Assembly (NCBI RefSeq): GCF_020171985.1
Contig: NZ_JAIVAL010000013.1
Span: 1 to 64,000 of the forward strand
Source: Halobacillus halophilus
Lineage (GTDB): Bacteria > Bacillota > Bacilli > Bacillales > Halobacillaceae
Direction of reading: 5' to 3'
DNA: 64,000 nucleotides
Positions within the stretch are counted from its first letter, which is position 1; each line of letters starts with the position of its first letter. This document shows positions 1 through 7,546 of the stretch, piece by piece. The position numbers and the translations under genes are program-made. Below the pieces are notes generated by a model. That model was given only the letters and a program-made list of their open reading frames with translations, had not been told where the DNA came from and searched no databases.

Positions 1-165
1 GCGGGATGAACATGATCGGTGAGATCCCGCAGGGCTGTTAAGCCCGAGGAAGCTCAGCACATGCCCGCGGAAAGCGAGCCGTTCCCTGGAGCCCCTTTCT
101 CCACACAATATCTCGAAACGGAGTCTTCAACAAACCGGCCCTTTAGTGGAATAAGCCTTTTATAA
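1..165 (+). repeat. Dispersed GC-rich repeat, copy 1 (cut by window edge)
   Basis: This stretch matches the reverse complement of the repeats near 26765-26957 and 53299-53480. Shared blocks are GCGGGATGAACATGATCGGT, the GAGG.AGCTCAGCACATGCCC block, CGCGGAAAGCGA, and the tail ATATCTCGAAACGGAGTCTTC followed by CCGGCCCTTTAGTGGAATAA. The left end lies outside the window. No protein-coding signal was seen in it. Confidence 0.85.
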
Positions 166-204
166 AAATTAGCAATAAAACACGTTTTATAAAATATTTA
201 AATA

Positions 205-238
205 AACCCACATTCTAGTCATGTGGGTTGTTTTTTTT
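205..238. terminator. Hairpin terminator
   Basis: The inverted repeat AACCCACAT/ATGTGGGTT is followed by TTGTTTTTTTT on the plus strand and by an AT-rich tract on the minus strand. It can end transcription of the HesB-like gene and of anything entering from the left. Confidence 0.75.
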
Positions 239-240
239 GC

Positions 241-525
241 CTAGCAGTCCTTTTCGGGTAAGCCGACCATCTGAAACTTAGGTCCTTCCATCGTTTGTTT
301 CCCTTCAATGGTTAACTCTGTGGTCAAGTGTTCAATTCGTTTATCAATCGCTACTGGAATAGCGTTTAAATGATATAATTCATCATCTGCTTCAGGCTCA
401 CCAATTGTCATTCCAATGTCAGGCTCTCCGCATCCATATCCTGCAAAGTACAAACGTAAACAGGCAGCCTCTTCTTCTTCGAGAATCTGAAGTAACAAAT
501 CTCTAGCCCCATCTGTTATATTCAT
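241..525 (-). CDS. HesB/IscA-fold small protein
   Basis: A 94-residue protein of the HesB-like (Fe-S biosynthesis core domain) family. The family signature is the start MNITDGARDLL, which resembles IscA-type proteins, and the central LRLYFAGYGCGEP segment. Canonical IscA/SufA carriers have three ligand cysteines in fixed positions. Here the cysteines are C22, C32 and C94, so the C-terminal CGC pair is not conserved and cluster binding is uncertain. The ATG is preceded by AAGGAGATG at normal spacing. It is a single-gene unit. Fold assignment is fairly secure; biochemical role is not known from sequence. Confidence 0.75.
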   Translation of the reverse strand: MNITDGARDLLLQILEEEEAACLRLYFAGYGCGEPDIGMTIGEPEADDELYHLNAIPVAIDKRIEHLTTELTIEGKQTMEGPKFQMVGLPEKDC

Positions 526-628
526 ATAAAGACATCTCCTTCGACTTTAAAATACCACAAACGTGTCACATATATGAATTGAAAACGCTTATAGACCATC
601 AATAAGATTAATTTTGTACTTTTCCCTA

Positions 629-663
629 ACAAAAAAACACCTCCAGATTTAACTCTGGAGGTG
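629..663 (-). terminator. Rho-independent terminator of ohr
   Basis: A perfect 10-bp stem CACCTCCAGA/TCTGGAGGTG lies just past the ohr stop and is followed on the minus strand by seven or more T residues. Confidence 0.85.
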
Positions 664-677
664 CTTCTACCGGTTTA

Positions 678-1094
678 TTATACGGCTTTTGTATTAATTT
701 CTACATCAATATTGCCTCTTGTAGCTTTAGAATAAGGGCATACTTTGTGTGCTTCCTGAGTAAGTTCCTCTGCTTCTTCCTGAGAAACACCTTTCACTTG
801 TACGTTCAGCACCACACCTATTTTAAAACCATTATCTGCTTCATCTTTTAGTAAACTCACATCAGCAGTGACTTCAGAATCGATATCTTTCTTCTTCTTG
901 CTCGCAACTAGGTTTAAAGCGCCATCGTAGCAAGCGGAATAAGTAGCTGCAAAGAGTTGTTCAGGATTAGATCCTTTTTCATCACTTTCACCCGGCATAA
1001 CTAAATTCTGGTCAATTAAACCATCATCAGATTTGACATGGCCATTACGTCCGCCTTGCGCTGTTGCATGAGCAGTAAACATTACGTTACTCAA
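678..1094 (-). CDS. ohr: Organic hydroperoxide resistance protein (OsmC/Ohr family)
   Basis: Thiol peroxidase that reduces organic hydroperoxides in the cytoplasm. The 138-residue length is typical of Ohr. The two redox cysteines are present (C55 in ATYSACYDGAL and C119 in HKVCPYSKATRGN), as is the N-terminal Arg (R16 in AQGGRNG). The start chosen is TTG at 1094, eight bases after AAGGAG. An in-frame ATG six bases upstream would sit almost on the ribosome site, and a further upstream start has none. Transcribed alone, with a strong terminator. No OhrR-type MarR gene is adjacent. Confidence 0.9.
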   Translation of the reverse strand: MSNVMFTAHATAQGGRNGHVKSDDGLIDQNLVMPGESDEKGSNPEQLFAATYSACYDGALNLVASKKKKDIDSEVTADVSLLKDEADNGFKIGVVLNVQVKGVSQEEAEELTQEAHKVCPYSKATRGNIDVEINTKAV

Positions 1095-1170
1095 TATCAT
1101 CACTCCTTGATTTTGTATTATAACCATTCACAACATAGGTTTACCTCAAATCCCCCATCTTTAAACCTCA

Positions 1171-1452
1171 CTACTTCTCTTCAATGTTATACTCTTGTTT
1201 TAATGATGAAGGAGCAGTCTTCACCATCCATTGAGTAATATAAGTAAATACGGTTAGATCATCAAATATTCCTAATAAAATCAGGAAGTCAGGAATCACA
1301 TCCCATGGAAAGAGGATATAACCAAAAAGGAACAATACCGAAAGCCACTTTTTTCTTGCGCTCACTTCTTTTGAACGAAAAAAACGCAGCATAAATGGAA
1401 CGGATTTCCTTACATTAAAGACAAATTTAATTCTGCGCCATAATCTGAACAC
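1171..1452 (-). CDS. YkvA/DUF1232 membrane protein
   Basis: A 93-residue protein with the DUF1232 (YkvA) hallmark: basic N terminus, a hydrophobic segment around residues 37-60 and the motif YILFPWDVIPDF followed by GIFDDL. Function of the family is unknown; it is a small membrane-associated domain. The start is GTG at 1452, preceded by AAAGGAGGGGG. It stands alone between ohr and the divergent FMN reductase. Confidence 0.85.
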   Translation of the reverse strand: MFRLWRRIKFVFNVRKSVPFMLRFFRSKEVSARKKWLSVLFLFGYILFPWDVIPDFLILLGIFDDLTVFTYITQWMVKTAPSSLKQEYNIEEK

Positions 1453-1649
1453 CAGCCCCCTCCTTTCCCTTGTCTATTTCTATACCCTGAGGACACTAAT
1501 TTTTACTCCTTCAGTCACAATTGCTTAATTAAAACGTATGCTTTAACATAAAAAGAAAAGTTCCTGCTCTTGGTTGTGATCGTTACATATATACATGCTA
1601 CAACCTTTTTATAAAGAATGCCGGAAGAAATAAAGGGGAGAAATCTTTA

Positions 1650-2201
1650 ATGAAAATCCTGTTATTGAATGGTACTATAGTCGGAAAGAAAACGAGGACA
1701 TTACTCGATGAAATTGACAAATACATTCAAATGTTGCCGGAATCGCACGAAACAAAAATCATTGATTTAGAAAACTATGAACTGCAATTTGTAGATGGCC
1801 GTCCGACAGACGAATATAATGAAGACATGCAGCAGCTCATTAAAGAAGTAGAGAATGCAAACGCTTATGTTATTGCGGCTCCTATATTCCAAGGTTCGAT
1901 ACCAGGAACTTTAAAGAATGTGTTTGATGCTGTATCCCCGCTCGCTATGCGGTATAAACCCGTATCCATTGTAGCGAACGGCGGAACGCTGCAACACCAT
2001 CTGGTCATCGAAAACCAGCTTAAGCCGATTCTAAACTACTTTAGGTGCATGGTTACACCTAATTACGTGTACACTCACACTAATCATTTCTCTACTCAAG
2101 GTGAACTGATTGATGAAGACGTTCGAAACCGTCTTCAGGAAATGATTAAAGTATTTAATCAATACATGCAAATGAGTCAAGAGATCGAATTGGATAAATA
2201 A
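1650..2201 (+). CDS. NADPH-dependent FMN reductase-like flavoprotein
   Basis: A 183-residue flavodoxin-fold protein of the FMN_red family, likely using NAD(P)H to reduce FMN or a quinone/azo-type acceptor. The N-terminal strand and phosphate loop read MKILLLNGTIVGKKTRT, and AAPIFQGSIPGTLKNVFD is the conserved flavin-loop segment (about residues 75-95). AAAGGGGAG precedes the ATG. The gene is monocistronic and shares a bidirectional terminator with the convergent transglycosylase gene. Physiological acceptor cannot be told from sequence. Confidence 0.85.
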   Translation: MKILLLNGTIVGKKTRTLLDEIDKYIQMLPESHETKIIDLENYELQFVDGRPTDEYNEDMQQLIKEVENANAYVIAAPIFQGSIPGTLKNVFDAVSPLAMRYKPVSIVANGGTLQHHLVIENQLKPILNYFRCMVTPNYVYTHTNHFSTQGELIDEDVRNRLQEMIKVFNQYMQMSQEIELDK

Positions 2202-2230
2202 AAGCCTTGCCACAAAAGTGGCAAGGCTTT
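2201..2230. terminator. Bidirectional terminator
   Basis: A 13-bp stem AAAGCCTTGCCAC/GTGGCAAGGCTTT with a four-base loop serves the convergent FMN reductase and lytic transglycosylase genes and touches both stop codons. Confidence 0.9.
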
Positions 2231-2937
2231 TATACATGAGACAATACTTTACTCACATAATTTTGAGTTTCCTGAAATGGTGGAACCCCTCCATATTTAT
2301 CTACATTCCCTGGTCCCGCGTTATACGCAGCGAGTGCTAAACGAGAATTCCCATCATAACGATCGAGCATCTGTTTTAAGTATTTTGTCCCGCCCATCAC
2401 ATTCTCTTCAGGATTAAATGGGTTTTTCACCCCTAATCCTTCAGCCGTTGCGGGCATCAGCTGCATAAGCCCCTGTGCTCCAGCGTGGCTGACCACATCC
2501 GCATCAAAATTGGATTCTGCCTGTACAACTGATCGAATCAGCTTTTCATCTACTTCGTAATGTTGAGAAGCCTGTTTGATAATTTGATCAATATTCTGGT
2601 CATTTCCTTTTGTATCATCTATTTCCTTTACTTGCTTTGACCCTTCTGATTGACTCATTTTATCTGCCTTATGGCTGTCATCAGATACAGTAGCTTCTTG
2701 AGAAGCTTTAGTTGACTCTGTATGTATCGGCTGGGCATGAAATGTTGTAAAGCTGGCTACTCTCGCCTGTTGCTGAAGAGAGCTTGTTGAAGGAGATTGT
2801 GAGAAGGCTGCTTCCAATAAGTTTTGGAAAGTCATATCTCTGTTGTTTTCATTTTTGTTTTGATTCTCATTTGAATAAAGGCTCATCATAGACATGGTCT
2901 GCATTTGAATCAACAAATTCAAGCTGCCAAAATTCAT
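2230..2937 (-). CDS. Lytic transglycosylase (SLT domain), YjbJ/CwlQ-like
   Basis: A 235-residue cell-wall enzyme. Residues about 115-235 form a goose-lysozyme-type SLT domain: catalytic Glu141 in VVQAESNFD, then [13 protein letters not shown], and [18 protein letters not shown]. The first 110 residues are low-complexity, Gln/Ser/Lys-rich linker without a clear signal peptide, as in B. subtilis YjbJ/CwlQ. It probably cleaves the MurNAc-GlcNAc bond of peptidoglycan. GAGGTGG precedes the ATG. Export route is not evident from the sequence. Confidence 0.88.
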   Translation of the reverse strand: MNFGSLNLLIQMQTMSMMSLYSNENQNKNENNRDMTFQNLLEAAFSQSPSTSSLQQQARVASFTTFHAQPIHTESTKASQEATVSDDSHKADKMSQSEGSKQVKEIDDTKGNDQNIDQIIKQASQHYEVDEKLIRSVVQAESNFDADVVSHAGAQGLMQLMPATAEGLGVKNPFNPEENVMGGTKYLKQMLDRYDGNSRLALAAYNAGPGNVDKYGGVPPFQETQNYVSKVLSHV

Positions 2938-3528
2938 ACATCCACCTCATTGTCCATTAGTAACTAAAGTTTACCTCATCCTCCTGCTTCCTACAATGAA
3001 ATTCGTCAAAATAATACCTTTTTTTCCATTTGAATCCAAAAGTTGAGAAAAACAGAGCAAAAAAACACTAATGATTTAATGGTTCTTGGAGTCTTTTTCC
3101 CAAAGCAGAAGGAAGGTTATCAATGATACAATAATATTATCAAAAGAGATGATTAACTATTTCATTCCCTCGAATATAGTTATTTAATAAAGATTTATGG
3201 TCTACAGAGATGTTTTTTCCGCTTTACTGGACTTATATCTGTTCTCTTTTGTCTCTTACGTCGAATCACCCTTTCTATTTTTCCCCGCCAGGAAAAATAG
3301 ACCTGTAGCTTTCATGGTATGTCTCCCTTCATTTAGAAGCGCACTACCATGCCCCTCTTTGGTCTGCAAAGAGGGGTCTTTTTTTTGTCTTTTTCCATCT
3401 CATTCATTATTTTCATTTATAGCCCAGTTTGTCCACCGACACCCCTTATTGAGTAACAAAAAAATTTCGACGTACAGAAATATTGGCGATTGAAAACACA
3501 TATATTGTTAGTAAAGGAGGGGTGCAAA
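2938..3528. other. Gene-free stretch holding the candidate sRNA
   Basis: Between the transglycosylase start and the small membrane protein there is no convincing protein gene. The left part is AT-rich and featureless. The right part holds the three-hairpin candidate RNA ending in a terminator at 3386, followed by the promoter region of the next gene. Confidence 0.6.
3275..3386 (+). ncRNA. Candidate small regulatory RNA with three hairpins
   Basis: Three consecutive stem-loops occur in a gene-free stretch. First is a perfect 10-bp stem CTATTTTTCC/GGAAAAATAG with a CCGCCA loop (3275-3300). Second is CATGGTA/TACCATG (3313-3351), whose 25-base loop contains TCTCCCTTC, complementary to a Shine-Dalgarno sequence. 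Third is a strong terminator CCCCTCTTT/AAAGAGGGG followed by TCTTTTTTTT (3352-3386). The organisation resembles C-rich-loop Firmicute regulatory RNAs such as RsaE/RoxS or FsrA, but no homology is claimed. No clear promoter was pinned down; the 5' end may lie upstream of 3275. A reading frame across the region lacks a ribosome site and is not believed. Confidence 0.5.
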
Positions 3529-3747
3529 ATGGTTGGGTTTAAATGTGATAATTCGTTATTTGGGTACTTAGCAGCGGTAGTGGCGAGTTTCTTTTTACTC
3601 TGGCTATCTGAATTTGGAGCAGTAGCCGGAAGTGATTTCTTTTCAGCATTGTTCTTCTACGTAGGGGCAATTGGGTTGGCCTTATTCTCATTCGTGATTA
3701 TATTCTCAGCACTTTTCAGTCTCTTCTATAAGCATAAACACCACTAG
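3529..3747 (+). CDS. Small two-helix membrane protein, unknown function
   Basis: A 72-residue protein with two hydrophobic segments (about residues 10-25 and 38-65) and a basic His/Lys tail KHKHH. The start is the ATG at 3529 with AAAGGAGGGG seven bases upstream; a longer frame from 3490 has no ribosome site. I do not recognise a family. It ends in a terminator shared with the convergent lipid kinase gene. Confidence 0.75.
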   Translation: MVGFKCDNSLFGYLAAVVASFFLLWLSEFGAVAGSDFFSALFFYVGAIGLALFSFVIIFSALFSLFYKHKHH

Positions 3748-3753
3748 AATACA

Positions 3754-3787
3754 AAAAGCTGTCTCGGCAAATTCTGAGACAGCTTTT
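3754..3787. terminator. Bidirectional terminator
   Basis: Perfect 12-bp stem AAAAGCTGTCTC/GAGACAGCTTTT between two convergent genes. Confidence 0.9.
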
Positions 3788-3789
3788 CG

Positions 3790-4671
3790 TTATTCCACGA
3801 TTACATCGATATGTGATGGTTTAACATGAATTGATACTGGAAGTGAATCTCCTTCTTCTCCATCTACATTGGTAACCAGTTTTTCGGAAGACGTTATTTC
3901 CAAATTCTGCGCAGTAAAATACTCTACATCACTCTGATCCTTAAGATTCCCTCTCAGAACAGACGACACAATAGTAGCCAGGCGAACGAGGTTTACATTT
4001 TTAATAACGTAACAATGTAAGATTCCATCGTTTACTTCAGCCTGAGGCGAGAGATTTTCTAATCCTGCTGTGGAATTTGTTAAAGCAGCAAGGAAAAGAA
4101 AAGATTCTCCTTCCCAAACTTTATCTTCATATTCAATCCTTAAAGGATAGCCCGTATCACCAGATAAAGTTTTTATTCCTTCCATAGCGTAAGCAAGCGG
4201 ACCAAATTTGGTTTTTTGCTCTGGACTAACCTCATAAGTAGCTTCAGCCAGTGCACCTACAGCTACAATATTCACGAAATAACGATCGTTAAATTGACCA
4301 ATGTCAACTTTTTTCGAACGGTCTGATCCAAGCACTTCCACGGCTTTATCGGGATTTAATGGGATATTTAGAGCTCTTGCAAAATCATTTACAGTGCCAA
4401 GTGGTACAATGCCAAGTAAAGGACGATGGGTCTGATCTACCATTCCATTTATCGTCTCATTTAATGTACCGTCTCCGCCTAAGGAGACCACTAAATCAAA
4501 CTCATCCTTACAAGCGGTTTGACAATATTTCATAGCATCGAGTTCTTTCTCTGTTTGAGATACCTTAACTTCATATCCTTTACCATTTAAGATTTCTTCA
4601 ATTTTTTCTACATAATCTACTGCTTCTTCTTTTCCTGATGAAGGATTGACAATCAGCATTGCTCTCTTCAT
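3790..4671 (-). CDS. Diacylglycerol kinase-fold lipid kinase (YegS/BmrU family)
   Basis: A 293-residue cytosolic, membrane-associated lipid kinase of the DAGK_cat family. The nucleotide-binding signature GGDGTLN is at residues 65-71, followed by LGIVPLGTVNDFARAL. The N terminus MKRAMLIVNPSSGK is the usual first strand and loop. Substrate is probably diacylglycerol or a related lipid, but YegS/BmrU members vary. The start at 4671 is chosen because GAGGGGGAT lies at the right distance; an in-frame ATG five codons upstream lacks this spacing. Confidence 0.88.
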   Translation of the reverse strand: MKRAMLIVNPSSGKEEAVDYVEKIEEILNGKGYEVKVSQTEKELDAMKYCQTACKDEFDLVVSLGGDGTLNETINGMVDQTHRPLLGIVPLGTVNDFARALNIPLNPDKAVEVLGSDRSKKVDIGQFNDRYFVNIVAVGALAEATYEVSPEQKTKFGPLAYAMEGIKTLSGDTGYPLRIEYEDKVWEGESFLFLAALTNSTAGLENLSPQAEVNDGILHCYVIKNVNLVRLATIVSSVLRGNLKDQSDVEYFTAQNLEITSSEKLVTNVDGEEGDSLPVSIHVKPSHIDVIVE

Positions 4672-4772
4672 GTATATCCCCCTCACAATTTTTTCTGGTT
4701 AGTTTATTCATCTCTTATTACTCAGAGGAAGAAACGATGAAAATCACAACTTTGATTAGTCAGTGTTCTTCA

Positions 4773-5048
4773 CTATTTTTTCCAAACCACGTGGTATTCT
4801 GGAGTATCTTTAATTACCTCATGAGCGAAGGAACAAACAGGTTCAATTACAAGTTTATTTTCTCTCGCATAGTTAACGGCATGATCGACTAATTCACTTC
4901 CAAGCCCGTTCTCTCTTTCAGAAGGTACAACAACTGTACTTAAGATTTTCATAGTATCTCCGTGTTCTTCAAAATCCAGATGTGCATCAGGTTTCCCCTG
5001 GTCGCCTATATAAAATCTTCCTTGATCATTTTGAATAGCTTTACTCAT
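4773..5048 (-). CDS. Small GNAT-fold N-acetyltransferase (YjdJ-type)
   Basis: A 91-residue GNAT-fold protein of the short type, which lacks the N-terminal half of classic GNATs. The acetyl-CoA loop is recognisable as VVVPSERENGLGSELVDHAV (about residues 41-60), followed by a VCSFAHEVI segment. The ATG at 5048 is preceded by GAAAGGAGA. Substrate unknown. Confidence 0.8.
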   Translation of the reverse strand: MSKAIQNDQGRFYIGDQGKPDAHLDFEEHGDTMKILSTVVVPSERENGLGSELVDHAVNYARENKLVIEPVCSFAHEVIKDTPEYHVVWKK

Positions 5049-5190
5049 ACTATCTATCTCTCCTTTCAATTGTCCTACAAGAACCATACCCTGAATAAGG
5101 AATAAATATTCACCAAATCTTTTTTGATTACAAAATTAGACATTTAACGTCTTTTCCGCATGAAAGGAGAAAGTAAATTTTAGGATAAAT

Positions 5191-5224
5191 AAAACATCCA
5201 TCAGGTCTCTCTGATGGATGTTTT
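5191..5224 (-). terminator. Terminator of the CstA-family gene
   Basis: Perfect 14-bp stem AAAACATCCATCAG/CTGATGGATGTTTT directly after the transporter stop codon. Confidence 0.9.
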
Positions 5225-5225
5225 A

Positions 5226-6668
5226 TCAAGCCGTTGGTTTTAAATCTTCTTCTAATGGAATATCCTTGCTTAAGCCACGGCGCGCGGCAATGAAAAAAGC
5301 TGTGACAATGGCCACTGTAATAATCGCTGCCAATAGATAGGATATATTTAAAGGAAGATTGAACCCAATCGGAGCGTTAATAATGTACGTAAAGGTTGCC
5401 ATAGTCATAAAGGTTGCTGGTATAGCGGCAATAAAGTAATTTTTGCGAGATAAGAACAAGTACATCGCACCTACCCACAAGGCAATAACCGCTGTCGACT
5501 GATTCGCCCAGGAGAAGTATCTCCATAAAAGAGTAAAGTCAATACGCGTCAACACGAATGAAATGACAAACATTGGAATTGCAATCCAAACACGGCTCAT
5601 TATTTTCTTCTGGGGTACTTTAATATAATCTGCAATAATCATTCGAGCACTGCGGAAAGCTGTATCTCCAGAAGTAATAGGCAGAATAATAACACCAAGT
5701 ATAGCGAGGGTTCCTCCGACAGCGCCAAGCATGGCTACGGAAACTTCACTGACAACCGCTGCAGGTCCGCCGCTTGCCAATACTTCGTTCAGACCACCTG
5801 AACCGTTGAACAAGCTCATAGCTGCGGCTGCCCAGATCATAGCAATAATTCCTTCAGCAATCATCATTCCATAGAAAATGCGACGACCTTGTTTTTCCTG
5901 CTGGGTCGTACGTGAAATAATTGGGGTTTGTGTAGCATGGAAGCCTGACAGTGCCCCACATGAGATGGTTAAAAATAATAAAGGAAAGATCGGTGCATTA
6001 TCCGGATGCATATTGGTTAAAGTCAATTCAGGAATTGGCGCTCCCGTTACGACCAATGAGACTCCTACACCAATAGCACTGATTAAAAGCAGAGCTCCGA
6101 AAATCGGGTAGAAACGTCCAATAATTTTATCGATTGGCAGCATCGTTGCTAATAAGTAATAAGCAAAGATGGCAAGCAGGATAATCGGCAGACTCAGCCA
6201 GCTGCTCGTCATGTTATGAAGTAAATCCGCTGGAGCCGTAACGAACACGGTCCCAACCAGAAGCAATAGTAAGATAGAAAAAGCGTTGACGACGTGTTTC
6301 ATTACTTTCCCAAGGAACTTCCCAGCCAGTTCAGGTAAGTGAGCTCCTCGATTGCGAATGGAAATCATTCCAGTAAGATAGTCATGAACAGCCCCGGCAA
6401 AGATAGCACCAAGAACGATCCAGAGAAAAGCCACTGGTCCATAAAGCGCTCCTAATATAGGACCGAATATAGGCCCTACCCCAGCTATATTTAATAATTG
6501 TATTAAAGCATTTTTCTTTTGATTCATCGGCAGGTAATCCACACCATCGCTATGAGTGTAAGCCGGTGTCGACCTGTCTTTATTTACCCCGAATACCTTT
6601 TCGACATATTTACCGTACGTAAAATAACCAATGATTAAAAGTCCGATACTAATTAGAAACGTAATCAT
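5226..6668 (-). CDS. CstA/BtsT-family transporter (pyruvate or peptide uptake)
   Basis: A 480-residue polytopic membrane protein of the carbon-starvation CstA family, on the short side for the family. Typical segments are NIAGVGPIFGPILGALYGP, VHDYLTGMISIRNRGAHLPEL and the late ITSGDTAFRSARM motif. Known relatives: E. coli BtsT is a pyruvate/H+ symporter and CstA takes up peptides and pyruvate. The two-component system directly upstream on the same strand mirrors BtsS/BtsR control of btsT, favouring pyruvate. The start at 6668 follows GGGAGGA. Its leader holds putative LytTR boxes and cre sites, so control by the adjacent regulator and by CcpA is inferred. Confidence 0.9.
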   Translation of the reverse strand: MITFLISIGLLIIGYFTYGKYVEKVFGVNKDRSTPAYTHSDGVDYLPMNQKKNALIQLLNIAGVGPIFGPILGALYGPVAFLWIVLGAIFAGAVHDYLTGMISIRNRGAHLPELAGKFLGKVMKHVVNAFSILLLLLVGTVFVTAPADLLHNMTSSWLSLPIILLAIFAYYLLATMLPIDKIIGRFYPIFGALLLISAIGVGVSLVVTGAPIPELTLTNMHPDNAPIFPLLFLTISCGALSGFHATQTPIISRTTQQEKQGRRIFYGMMIAEGIIAMIWAAAAMSLFNGSGGLNEVLASGGPAAVVSEVSVAMLGAVGGTLAILGVIILPITSGDTAFRSARMIIADYIKVPQKKIMSRVWIAIPMFVISFVLTRIDFTLLWRYFSWANQSTAVIALWVGAMYLFLSRKNYFIAAIPATFMTMATFTYIINAPIGFNLPLNISYLLAAIITVAIVTAFFIAARRGLSKDIPLEEDLKPTA

Positions 6669-6691
6669 AATAGTTCCTCCCTCACTCTCTT

Positions 6692-6705
6692 TGTAATCGC
6701 TTACA
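6692..6705. promoter_or_regulatory. cre box (CcpA site), perfect match
   Basis: TGTAATCGCTTACA; on the gene strand TGTAAGCGATTACA fits TGWAANCGNTNWCA at every defined position. It overlaps the expected transcription start just downstream of a TATGAT -10 (6709-6714, minus strand), a position expected to repress. Confidence 0.7.
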
Positions 6706-6717
6706 AGAATCATATCA

Positions 6718-6731
6718 AGATAACGCTTACA
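6718..6731. promoter_or_regulatory. Second cre-like box
   Basis: On the gene strand TGTAAGCGTTATCT differs from the cre consensus only at the last base. It lies just upstream of the -10 element of the CstA-family gene. Confidence 0.5.
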
Positions 6732-6747
6732 TACGGAGGGATTTTGA

Positions 6748-6777
6748 TTAACATGTCGAAAATTCTGGTTAACATGT
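6748..6777 (-). promoter_or_regulatory. Direct repeat, probable LytTR-regulator binding site
   Basis: Two copies of ACATGTTAA (gene strand) occur at 6769-6777 and 6748-6756, exactly 21 bp apart, 33 bp upstream of an extended -10 (TGATATGAT). LytTR-domain activators bind direct repeats spaced by two helical turns, so this is the likely target of the adjacent response regulator. Confidence 0.6.
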
Positions 6778-6779
6778 AA

Positions 6780-6810
6780 AAACCCCGGTCTAAAATACAA
6801 GTCGGGGTTT
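6780..6810 (-). terminator. Terminator of the two-component operon
   Basis: Stem AAACCCCG/CGGGGTTT around the stop codon of the response-regulator gene, with T residues following on the minus strand. Confidence 0.75.
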
Positions 6811-7546
6811 AAAGTTCTAATTGCTTTCTTAAATCTTTAACATAATTCCGGCTGACCGATAGCTTCTCCTCTGTGCCTTGAAGTTCTAATTGATAAGCCC
6901 CATTAAACCAAGGTGTCAGCCTGTCCACGTAATTTAAGTTTACGAGATAACTCTTATGAATGCGAAAAAACGGGAAACCTCTCAAACGATGTTCTACTTC
7001 CTTTAATGGAGCCCTTGTTTTATAGGTGTGGGTTTTTCCTACGATTTTTGTCCACCGCTCCTCGCGATAAACATATACTATGCTTTCAGGATTAAGATAA
7101 TGAATATTATCTTCACCTTCTACTGCAAGCTTTGAAGGTGTTTGGTTAAAGGTTTGAGCTGCATCCATTTGAGGAGCGAATCTTTTTTCTAATTTAACCA
7201 CTGCATCTTTTAGTTGTTCCTCGTCAAAAGGCTTAAGAAGGTAATCGATGGCGTCGTGTCGAAAGGCATCTACTGCGAAGTCTGGATAGGCTGTAGCAAA
7301 AATAATTTTAGGAACCTTTTTCAATTCCTGAACAGCCTTCGCCACCTCCATTCCATCCATTCGGGGCATTTCCACGTCTAAGAACAGAACATCCGGCTGT
7401 AGTTGAAGGACTTTCATAATAGCCGCGTCCCCAGACTCTGCTTCTCCTATTACCTTAATAGTCTCGTGTTGCTTTAACAGGTGAATTAATTCTTCCCGGC
7501 TGAAGCGCTCATCATCTACGACTATCGCTTGAATAGGTCCTTTCAT
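6809..7546 (-). CDS. LytTR-family response regulator (LytT/BtsR-like)
   Basis: A 245-residue DNA-binding response regulator. The receiver domain (about 1-125) has acidic residues D11-D12, phospho-acceptor D57 in DVLFLDVEMPRMDG, the ATAYPDFAVDAF segment and K108 in YLLKPF. A LytTR DNA-binding domain follows (about 140-245) with FFRIHKSYLVNL and VSRNYVKDL. The start overlaps the kinase stop by ATGA, so the two are translationally coupled. Likely target: the CstA-family gene next door, through the 21-bp-spaced repeat. Confidence 0.92.
   Translation of the reverse strand: MKGPIQAIVVDDERFSREELIHLLKQHETIKVIGEAESGDAAIMKVLQLQPDVLFLDVEMPRMDGMEVAKAVQELKKVPKIIFATAYPDFAVDAFRHDAIDYLLKPFDEEQLKDAVVKLEKRFAPQMDAAQTFNQTPSKLAVEGEDNIHYLNPESIVYVYREERWTKIVGKTHTYKTRAPLKEVEHRLRGFPFFRIHKSYLVNLNYVDRLTPWFNGAYQLELQGTEEKLSVSRNYVKDLRKQLEL

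Noticed and set aside
3197-3493. A 98-codon plus-strand frame across the sRNA region
   Set aside because: No ribosome site, Phe/Ser-rich translation typical of T-rich non-coding DNA, and it runs through three hairpins including a terminator.
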